A DNA stretch of 64,000 nt. Source: Aureispira anguillae. GTDB taxonomy: Bacteria; Bacteroidota; Bacteroidia; Chitinophagales; Saprospiraceae. The translations under genes and the position numbers were made by a program. Positions 58,041 through 64,000 of this stretch are shown piece after piece (position 1 is the stretch's first letter; the number at the start of each line of letters is the position of its first letter). The stretch is taken from assembly GCF_026000115.1 (NCBI RefSeq), contig NZ_AP026867.1, positions 3,591,716 to 3,655,715 of the forward strand. The letters are read 5' to 3'. The notes below the pieces were generated by a model, which was not told the DNA's origin, ran no database searches, and worked only from the letters and a program-made list of their open reading frames with translations.

Positions 58041-59067
58041 GCTCAAAACCCCTTTGTTAATTTTAGGGATCTTGATTATTCTCGGTGGGGGTGGTTTTGC
58101 CATTTGGAAAGTCACCCGACCCAAAGATCAAGACGAAGAAAAGCCCCAGGAAAAACAAGAAGACCGTCAACAACCTGTTATTACAGGTCGAAAAAATGTC
58201 TCCACCCAAAACCCTGGACTTACTCAGGATCAAGTTAAGTTTCTTTTTGCCAATAATAATTCCAGCTTTAATAGTGGAAATACAGGCAATGAACCACCAC
58301 CTCAACAAACCAAGCCTTTATACATCAAAGGCATCAAGGCAAAGGCGTTGATTACTGCCAAAGCAGAACACCTGCAGTCTAAGCCTGCTATCATGGATAT
58401 TATTCGTGCCAAATACGACATTGGTAAGGAGTTGATTAACTTCAACAACGATACCCAAAAAGCCATTGATACCTTGTTTGGAAAAGTTTCGGGCGTTGAC
58501 TTGACTTCTGATCCTGCCAAACGTTATTTGACCTTCCCCATTTATGGCAAACACGAATCTCAGGGGCCCGCTCTTAGGCACGATTTGCAAAAGTTGTTGG
58601 ATAGAGGGTGGCAAGGCTTAAATTTGAGCAACAAACGAGATACCACTATGCCTTGGTGGTTGCCTTCTATTCAGTTGAATTTGTTGCTAGGCACCACCGT
58701 ATCGAGTACCATTAGTGCTGACCACATTTGGTTCTATTGGGCACAGCGTAACGAAATGGACTTTTTCAAAGGCTTTAACGGCCATTGGGTGGACGATCGC
58801 TGGCTCGTCAAAATAAACGACAATGGAAAGCCTGCCTATGTTGCTGGTAATCTTTACACCTTTGTTCAGCGTTGGGTCGAAGCTATTGACCAGCTCAACA
58901 AGGTCACCGAATGGGAAGCCATCCGAACCCTTTCCGCTCCTGTGGAAAACGGGGGCGACGGGTGGGTCTTTACTTATATTGATCCTGATACGGGCAACGA
59001 CCACGAGGATAATTACGATCCTAAAGACAGCAGCACCAACGATGCCATTGATTTGATTTTAAACTAA
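58021..59067 (+). CDS. Large membrane-anchored protein of the capsid block
   Basis: 348 residues, homologue of 33248-34327: transmembrane helix (LLILGILIILGGGGFAIW), linker, and the soluble domain with IIRAKYDIGKELINFNNDTQKAID, RYLTFPIYGKHE, LYTFVQRWVEAIDQLNKVTEWEAIR. Unknown fold. Confidence 0.65.
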   Translation: MDNPTNKLKTPLLILGILIILGGGGFAIWKVTRPKDQDEEKPQEKQEDRQQPVITGRKNVSTQNPGLTQDQVKFLFANNNSSFNSGNTGNEPPPQQTKPLYIKGIKAKALITAKAEHLQSKPAIMDIIRAKYDIGKELINFNNDTQKAIDTLFGKVSGVDLTSDPAKRYLTFPIYGKHESQGPALRHDLQKLLDRGWQGLNLSNKRDTTMPWWLPSIQLNLLLGTTVSSTISADHIWFYWAQRNEMDFFKGFNGHWVDDRWLVKINDNGKPAYVAGNLYTFVQRWVEAIDQLNKVTEWEAIRTLSAPVENGGDGWVFTYIDPDTGNDHEDNYDPKDSSTNDAIDLILN

Positions 59068-59088
59068 TCCTAAGTTCTTACTACAACC

Positions 59089-59541
59089 ATGAAAAACAAA
59101 CCCCAAATCAACAACCATCATTTGTTGTTGGGTGCTGGTTTAGTCCTTGTTTTGATCCTTGTTTTTGTCTTTGGTAAACACTTTAAAAAAGACAATACCG
59201 AGCAAAAGAATATTGATGTAAAAGTCAATATTAAGGATCAAAACGGACAAACTATTGCCTACGATCCCAACCCCTTGCTCATTCGATTAAACAAAGGATT
59301 AACCACTCGTTATTACTTTGATTTTTCTGAGCGTTGTAATCCCATCAAGGAGCTGTACAATTTGGATGCTGCCCGTTTTATGGCAGCAGTCAAAGCCTAC
59401 AAATCCAAGTACAACGAGGATATTACTACCCACATGAAAGCCTGTTATGCCAATTGTAAAACTACAGGTACTTACAATGGTGAAAACTACTTTGATTTGA
59501 TTTATCAACGTATTGCTGCCCTTAGAGATGTTATTGTTTAG
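59089..59541 (+). CDS. Membrane-anchored protein of the capsid block
   Basis: 150 residues, homologue of 34340-34786 with an N-terminal helix (LLLGAGLVLVLILVFVFG) and a helical domain rich in Tyr, with Cys in SERCNPIKEL and ACYANCK. Confidence 0.62.
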   Translation: MKNKPQINNHHLLLGAGLVLVLILVFVFGKHFKKDNTEQKNIDVKVNIKDQNGQTIAYDPNPLLIRLNKGLTTRYYFDFSERCNPIKELYNLDAARFMAAVKAYKSKYNEDITTHMKACYANCKTTGTYNGENYFDLIYQRIAALRDVIV

Positions 59542-59566
59542 TTAGATCTTAGAGCGTTGGCTCTTT

Positions 59567-59650
59567 TAGATCGCTTTGCTGTTAGATTTTAGATCCTATT
59601 AAACTACAATTAGGATCTAAAATCTAAGTTCTAAAAGTGAAGCGATCTAA
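59567..59650. repeat. Nested inverted repeats, TTAGATCGCTT family
   Basis: Inner 17-bp pair (59582-59598 with 59611-59627) and outer pair TTAGATCGCTT (59567-59577 with its complement 59640-59650). It lies at the same gene boundary as the E1 hairpin 34816-34899 and shares the TTAGATCGCTT core with the chromosomal hairpin at 4948-5018. Confidence 0.8.
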
Positions 59651-59711
59651 GCTCCAAGAACATCAATCAAATCTTAAAATATCCCTTCGTTCAATCCCTA
59701 AAAAACAAACC

Positions 59712-59972
59712 ATGTTGGAAAAACACAAATACAAAATCTTAGTTACTATTCTTGCTTTTATCATTTTGGGCGGTGGTGCTGTCTACTTTATTAAAAAGCA
59801 AAAGGCAAAGAAAAAAGCAGAGCAAGAAGCTTTGGCACTGGAAGAAAAGAAAAAGAAAATTGCTCCTAAGAAAAACGATTTGCCCACGGAAACCCCTCAA
59901 GCAAAAACGACCGTTGAACAAACTCCCGACCTGCAAGTAGCTGGTGCTGGTGAGGTTAAAACTCGCTCTTAA
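59712..59972 (+). CDS. Small membrane protein with Lys-rich coiled coil
   Basis: 86 residues from the ATG at 59712; the reading from 59637 would run into the inverted repeat. Homologue of 34966-35241: helix (ILVTILAFIILGGGAVYFI), Lys/Glu coiled coil, ending in GAGEVKTRS. Confidence 0.62.
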   Translation: MLEKHKYKILVTILAFIILGGGAVYFIKKQKAKKKAEQEALALEEKKKKIAPKKNDLPTETPQAKTTVEQTPDLQVAGAGEVKTRS

Positions 59973-59973
59973 C

Positions 59974-60357
59974 ATGAAAGATAAACTCAACCAATACCAA
60001 AAGCCGCTCATTGCGGCTGGGCTATTGGGGCTGCTCCTGGTCTTGTACTTTTATCGTCATAAAATCTTTGCTGGATTACCTGGTAAAACATCCCCTACTC
60101 CTGCCATTAATAATGGCTCCAATTCCACTACAAGCACCAGCACCGACCCCATTCTAAAAATGGGCAGTAGAGGGGAAAACGTTAAAAAGCTCCAAAAGCT
60201 GCTCAACGATACCCATAAAAAGCACACCCCGACTTTTATTCCCTTGTTGGTTGAGGATGGTGTTTTTGGTACTAAAACCGAGCAAATGCTATTCAAGTAC
60301 ACCAATCAAAAAAGCATCACCCTAACCCAACTTATTGCTAAACTAGCCCAATCCTAA
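59974..60357 (+). CDS. Membrane-anchored peptidoglycan-binding protein
   Basis: 127 residues from the ATG at 59974, one base after the previous stop. Helix (LIAAGLLGLLLVLYFY), Ser/Thr linker and PG_binding_1-like domain (KMGSRGENVKKLQKLLNDTH ... VEDGVFGTKTEQMLFKYTNQ). Homologue of 35244-35663. Confidence 0.75.
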   Translation: MKDKLNQYQKPLIAAGLLGLLLVLYFYRHKIFAGLPGKTSPTPAINNGSNSTTSTSTDPILKMGSRGENVKKLQKLLNDTHKKHTPTFIPLLVEDGVFGTKTEQMLFKYTNQKSITLTQLIAKLAQS

Positions 60358-60372
60358 ATTAACCCTGAACCC

Positions 60373-60573
60373 ATGTTTTTATTAATTCCATTCTTTTTAG
60401 GCGCTGGGGGAACTGGCTATTGGTGGTGGTCGAGCGAGCAGAAAAAAGAACCTACCTTTATGCAGGATCTACTAACCATCTTAAAGCCCATTTTGCTCGT
60501 ATTAATCGTGCTTTTATTCTTGCGTTGGCTCTATGTCAAGTCCAGCCCTGCAGCTCAAGCTCCTAGTGCTTGA
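60373..60573 (+). CDS. Small two-helix membrane protein
   Basis: 66 residues, homologue of 35667-35879 (LGAGGTGYWWW; LLVLIVLLFLRWLY). Candidate holin or particle membrane protein. Confidence 0.6.
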   Translation: MFLLIPFFLGAGGTGYWWWSSEQKKEPTFMQDLLTILKPILLVLIVLLFLRWLYVKSSPAAQAPSA

Positions 60574-60618
60574 GCTGCTGCTTTTCAACCTCCTAAACAG
60601 ACCTTAAACCCTCTTTCT

Positions 60619-61281
60619 ATGGCTAGTTTTAACAGTTGGATGCTACCCTCCAAACGCCGTTGGCGTAGAATCGTTGCAGGTTACCAGGACTTGTACAACG
60701 ACAAGGGCAATTGGTCGAGCAATCAAGTCGGCGTGGGCGCTCTCATTGGTACCAACCGAAGCATTGCTGCGCCAACCCTTATTGCTTGGCGTGGCCGCAT
60801 GGTCTCTAAGGCTGAAATGCAAGCCTTGACCATTTCAGAAGCCATGCAAATCTATAAACTTAAGTATTGGGATAAGATCCAGGGCGACTCCATCCAGAGC
60901 CAAGCTATTGCGGATCTATTAGCCGATATGAAAAGCTCCGCTGGCGGTAATGCCATTAAAGAAATGCAAGGCACTCTAAATGATTTTGGAGAGCAGCTCT
61001 CCATTGATGGGGCTTTTGGCCAAGCTTCTCTGCAGGCGCTCAATCGGCAAATTGGACGTAGAGGGCAAGCTCCCATTTTTAATGCTTTTAGGGAGCGAAT
61101 GATTGCCTATTATTTACGCATCAATAGCCCTTATCAAAAACAATTAATTGATTCTTTGAATCAAGATTATCCTCCCCTTAAATCTTCCTGGACTTCTACA
61201 GCTATTACCCTTGGTGTTGTTGCTGCAGCGGTCTTACTAACAGGCTATGGAATTTATCACTATCAATTGAACCACTCATGA
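60619..61281 (+). CDS. GH108-like lysozyme with PG_binding_3 domain, catalytic Glu not seen
   Basis: 220 residues. The fold signature of GH108 (DUF847) endolysins is visible: MTISEAMQIYKLKYWDKIQGDSIQSQAIADLLADMKSSAGGNA, then QGTLNDFGEQLSIDGAFGQASLQALNR as in PG_binding_3. The usual EGGYxxxxxDxGG motif near the N-terminus reads YQDLYNDKGNWSS, so the catalytic Glu appears to be Gln. A C-terminal transmembrane helix (LGVVAAAVLLTGYGIYHY) is unusual. Its stop overlaps the GH19 start. It replaces the Amidase_2 of E1. Confidence 0.75.
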   Translation: MASFNSWMLPSKRRWRRIVAGYQDLYNDKGNWSSNQVGVGALIGTNRSIAAPTLIAWRGRMVSKAEMQALTISEAMQIYKLKYWDKIQGDSIQSQAIADLLADMKSSAGGNAIKEMQGTLNDFGEQLSIDGAFGQASLQALNRQIGRRGQAPIFNAFRERMIAYYLRINSPYQKQLIDSLNQDYPPLKSSWTSTAITLGVVAAAVLLTGYGIYHYQLNHS

Positions 61282-61901
61282 AAAATATTAACTTAGAAAA
61301 CCCTTATGTTAAATGGATCGGGGGCACTTTTTTGCTCGTTTTGTTTATTCTTTTAGTCCTTATAATGCGACTTAAGCTCGCTCAGGATAGAGCCATTCAA
61401 GCTTGTACAAAAGCCTTTGGCTCCATGGACGACGTGCAAAAGGATGCTATTCGCCAAATTGTGGCTGCCTTTCACCGATACGGTGATGGTGATCCCAATA
61501 AACTGGCGTATATCTTGGCAACCGCTTGGCATGAAAGCAGCCTTCGACCCATTCAGGAACGACAAGCAGCCCCCAATCAAACCGACCTCTACAACAAACA
61601 AGCTCGCTATTGGCATACGGGCTATTATGGGCGTGGTTTTGTCCAATTAACCTGGAAAGAAAACTATCAAAAAATGTCAACTGCTCTAGGGCTGGACTTA
61701 GTGGCTCGCCCTGAGCTGGCACTGCATCCTACTTATGCCGCTCGTATTTTGGTTTATGGCATGATGAATGGTTCTTTCACGGGTATTCCCTTGAGTAAAT
61801 TTATCAATCCACAACAGCAGGATTTTTACCAGGCTCGGCTGGTCGTTAATGGACTCGATCGGGCGGAGCGGATTGAGCAATATGCTCAGTTCTTGGTGTA
61901 G
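61278..61901 (+). CDS. GH19 family endolysin, membrane-anchored
   Basis: 207 residues, homologue of 37204-37824: transmembrane helix (GGTFLLVLFILLVLIM), catalytic Glu in ATAWHESSLRPIQE, signature YYGRGFVQLTWKENY, ARLVVNGLDRAERI. Last rightward gene seen in E2. Confidence 0.88.
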   Translation: MKNINLENPYVKWIGGTFLLVLFILLVLIMRLKLAQDRAIQACTKAFGSMDDVQKDAIRQIVAAFHRYGDGDPNKLAYILATAWHESSLRPIQERQAAPNQTDLYNKQARYWHTGYYGRGFVQLTWKENYQKMSTALGLDLVARPELALHPTYAARILVYGMMNGSFTGIPLSKFINPQQQDFYQARLVVNGLDRAERIEQYAQFLV

Positions 61902-61948
61902 ACTTTTTATTCCCCTAAGTTAGCTTGTTAAGTTGAGCAACAATGCTC

Positions 61949-62887
61949 CTACAAAACTAAATTCAGTATTGAATAATCCTCTGTCATGGAACTTTCTAGT
62001 TCCGAGTCAACATCTATTTGATTTAATACTAACTTAATATTTCTATCATCTTCATAAGAATCTATTGCATCAGAAAATTTCAAACCTGTTATGTTCTCTA
62101 TTAAGTTAATATTAACTTGATAAGTTTCTGCATCATCGAACTGCATAAACAATTCAGAGTCATCAGAATCATTTTCTAATTCTTCTACAATATTATTATC
62201 GATTAGTAATCTATTCTGACTCATAAGAAATCCGACTCTATATAGCTTCCCGTCCGACTTTGGGAAAATAATAACTTTCCAAAATAATATAGGTAGTTGA
62301 ATTGATTCGCCTTTAATAGCAGTTACAAAATATGGATCTGAATCACTTAATACTGGTCCCGTAAAAACAGAGATCCTCAATTTATTAGAATTTGTTTCCT
62401 TATATAGAATATAATCTTCTAATTTTTTCCATATCCTTTGATTCAAGCGAGAATGTTGAGGAACGGCATTAGAATAGAAATATGTTGTATCTGATGCTGC
62501 ACGTACAAAACCATTATCTCCTCCCCATTGAACATCTTCTCTTTTTGTCATATGTCCTTTGTCAAAATTACTCATTTCCGCTTTATATAATTCCCTTCCC
62601 CACTGAAATTTACGAAACCTAGGATCCTTTTTCCAACAATCTTTTCTTGGTATTTTCACAAATGAATCTCCGTCTATATTTGATGCAGAATAATAAGCAA
62701 ACTTTCTAGAAGATGACAAAACAACACTATAATTAATATAATCAATTATACCTGTTTCATTATTATTAGGTATAAAAATATCTTCCTTTAAAAAAAATTC
62801 TATTGTTGGTAAATTGACAGGCATCTCCGAAGAGATAAAACATGGATCATACCCATTATACAAATTAATATTCCCTATTTTACTCAT
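61949..62887 (-). CDS. DNA/RNA non-specific endonuclease (NUC family), conflict-system effector
   Basis: 312 residues. The catalytic motif FDKGHMTKREDVQWG is the DRGH motif with Lys for Arg, followed by AVPQHSRLNQRIWKKLEDYI, where the metal-binding Asn and the helix Trp/Glu are as in serratial-type nucleases; then SVFTGPVLSDSDP. No signal peptide, so it would act inside the cell. It overlaps the upstream EAD1-trypsin gene by 8 bases, so protease and nuclease are made together; the protease may release or activate the nuclease. Confidence 0.85.
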   Translation of the reverse strand: MSKIGNINLYNGYDPCFISSEMPVNLPTIEFFLKEDIFIPNNNETGIIDYINYSVVLSSSRKFAYYSASNIDGDSFVKIPRKDCWKKDPRFRKFQWGRELYKAEMSNFDKGHMTKREDVQWGGDNGFVRAASDTTYFYSNAVPQHSRLNQRIWKKLEDYILYKETNSNKLRISVFTGPVLSDSDPYFVTAIKGESIQLPILFWKVIIFPKSDGKLYRVGFLMSQNRLLIDNNIVEELENDSDDSELFMQFDDAETYQVNINLIENITGLKFSDAIDSYEDDRNIKLVLNQIDVDSELESSMTEDYSILNLVL

Positions 62888-63893
62888 GTACTTCTTTTAA
62901 AAACTTTATAATATTATTTATCAAAATACCTTCATTTCTATATTTGGCATATTGTAGTTTTGGTTCATTTATTTTTCCTTTTGCGCCGCTGTGGTGCAAA
63001 GCTACTACTTCCCAATCAGAATTAAATACAGGAGCCCCTGAGGAGCCTTTCATTGTATCAGTTAGATATTGAACAAGCCGATCTGTAGTATTTGTTACAA
63101 TGTTATGATATAATGCTATTTGTTTCATTTGGCCTCCTGGATGTTGTATAATATTAACAAAGTCATTTTTATCAATATTAATTTCTTTCAACTGTATAAA
63201 CCCGAAATCATTTAACTCATTATCACCTGTTAATTTACAAATAGTTACATCAAGCTCAGAAACAGGAGAAGTATACCATGGTCCATTAGAATCTATTAAG
63301 AAACTTTTTGAAGCCTTAGTATTACCATCTATATCTTCTTCAAAATCGAAAATTACTTTAGACCTTTCTATTACACTCTTATTTTTTAACACATGATTAT
63401 TTGTCATGAAAAACAAATCTTCTATTCCCTCTACCTTAAATAAAAATCCTGTACCTACGTCTCTTTTTCTTCCTTTTTTTATTTCAATTTTGGCAACAGC
63501 TCTACTTATATTAACTCCTTTAGCAAGAAAATTAATTGGTAGTAATGTATTAAAACCTTCAATGGTTAATTTTTCTAATGTATCATCATCTACACCTGCC
63601 CATCTTAATATTTTTGGACCAAAAGAATAATCAATTTCATCTATATCCTTTGCAGATAATAGATAAGGATTTTTAGGATATTTTTCAAGTACAGCCTCTA
63701 TCAAATGATCAATCCGCTTTTGTTTTTTTGCTTCATCAATAACACTACACCATATATCTTGAGCTGTACCATTAAAATTAACCATTGAAGGTTTTAATCC
63801 AGCAGCATTCACAAATTTAGGTATACTATCAGGTATAGGTACTAAATCACTCAATGTATCATTTAATTGAGTTAATCTCCTAGTCCATTCCAT
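62880..63893 (-). CDS. EAD1 plus trypsin-like serine protease
   Basis: 337 residues. The N-terminal ~95 residues fit the effector-associated domain EAD1 (LNDTLSDLVPIPDSIPKFVNAAGLKPS ... IWCSVIDEAKKQKRIDHLIEAVLEKYPKNPYLL). The rest is a trypsin-like fold with His in MTNNHVL, Asp in SELDVTICKL and Ser in MKGSSGAPVF. EAD-trypsin proteins belong to multi-gene conflict systems in which the EADs recruit partners. Its partners here are the nuclease downstream and the partial gene upstream. Confidence 0.85.
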   Translation of the reverse strand: MEWTRRLTQLNDTLSDLVPIPDSIPKFVNAAGLKPSMVNFNGTAQDIWCSVIDEAKKQKRIDHLIEAVLEKYPKNPYLLSAKDIDEIDYSFGPKILRWAGVDDDTLEKLTIEGFNTLLPINFLAKGVNISRAVAKIEIKKGRKRDVGTGFLFKVEGIEDLFFMTNNHVLKNKSVIERSKVIFDFEEDIDGNTKASKSFLIDSNGPWYTSPVSELDVTICKLTGDNELNDFGFIQLKEINIDKNDFVNIIQHPGGQMKQIALYHNIVTNTTDRLVQYLTDTMKGSSGAPVFNSDWEVVALHHSGAKGKINEPKLQYAKYRNEGILINNIIKFLKEVHE

Positions 63894-63894
63894 G

Positions 63895-64000
63895 TTATAT
63901 TTTATTTAAAATTTCAGAATATTCATTACATATTCTATCAATTAAATTTTCTATCTTATTATTTTCAACACAATAATTTATTAATTGTCCAGACATCAAA
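63895..64000 (-). CDS. C-terminal fragment of an upstream EAD-type protein
   Basis: Only the last 34 codons are inside the window (…LINYCVENNKIENLIDRICNEYSEILNKI, stop at 63895-63897). The pattern 'LI-YC-ENN-IENLI--I' is that of effector-associated death-like domains, which fits the operon with the EAD1-trypsin gene starting one base after its stop. The rest of the protein lies beyond the right edge. Confidence 0.6.
   Translation of the reverse strand, partial: LMSGQLINYCVENNKIENLIDRICNEYSEILNKI

Larger units (their letters stand above)
41042..64000. mobile_element. Integrated element E2 (putative tail-less prophage, right end outside window)
   Basis: Same module order as E1: recombinase, minus-strand cargo, repressor, structured RNAs, replication-like protein, ATPase, membrane-protein block, wall hydrolases, minus-strand conflict genes. 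No further copy of the att core was found before 64000, so the right end lies beyond the window. Confidence 0.78.

Noticed and set aside
61902-64000. A right-end att copy of E2 in the window
   Set aside because: No further match to TCTTGTCCTGGGCACTAT or to TCCTGGGCAC was found by eye; the end must lie beyond 64000.

Overview
The window is AT-rich DNA from a member of the Bacteroidota. The strong promoters have the TTTGC ... TANNTTTG form of that phylum (for example before tRNA-Leu at 9571-9601), ribosome-binding sites are weak, and the recombinases have the Bacteroidota arm / SAM-like / catalytic layout. Gene content (kynurenine-type tryptophan breakdown, alternative GlmU-like protein, hemolysin III) would fit a free-living, perhaps marine Saprospiria-like bacterium, but the sequence alone does not fix the genus.

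Region 1 (1-9730) is ordinary chromosome, nearly all on the minus strand: a partial secreted protein, a spermidine-synthase-like methyltransferase, a GlmU-like nucleotidyltransferase, a hemolysin III protein, tRNA-Gly(GCC), part of a 3-hydroxyanthranilate / 2-aminomuconate pathway (dioxygenase, RidA-type deaminase, semialdehyde dehydrogenase), a free-methionine-sulfoxide reductase, an NAD(P)-binding protein, a Crp/Fnr regulator and tRNA-Leu(GAG).

Region 2 (9711-41059, element E1) and region 3 (41042 to beyond 64000, element E2) are two related integrated elements in tandem, inserted at the 3' end of tRNA-Leu. An 18-bp piece of the tRNA end is repeated exactly at 41042-41059 and separates them. 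Both share one layout: tyrosine recombinase, variable cargo on the minus strand, cI-like repressor, an operator region with a structured RNA, two small DNA-binding proteins, a tRNA-like RNA ahead of a ~500-residue putative replication protein, a membrane zinc-finger protein, AGTACT-rich repeats, DNA methyltransferase, zincin metallopeptidase, a P-loop ATPase resembling packaging ATPases, GIY-YIG nuclease, Amidase_3, then a promoter and a long run of tiny membrane proteins around one soluble beta-rich protein (capsid candidate), and finally peptidoglycan hydrolases (Amidase_2 or GH108, and GH19). No large terminase, portal, tail or baseplate gene was recognised. I read both as tail-less, probably membrane-containing prophages of one family; this is inference, because the capsid proteins are not recognisable by eye.

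Each element ends in minus-strand cargo that looks like conflict or defence systems: a STAND/NB-ARC ATPase with a HEPN-like R-x4-H motif in E1, and an EAD1-trypsin protein plus DNA/RNA endonuclease in E2. E1 also carries a PD-(D/E)XK nuclease with a PIN-like protein behind its recombinase. The most unusual features are non-coding: a cloverleaf-like element with compensatory changes, and a tRNA-like RNA with extra hairpins and a terminator just before the replication-like gene, both kept in the two divergent elements.
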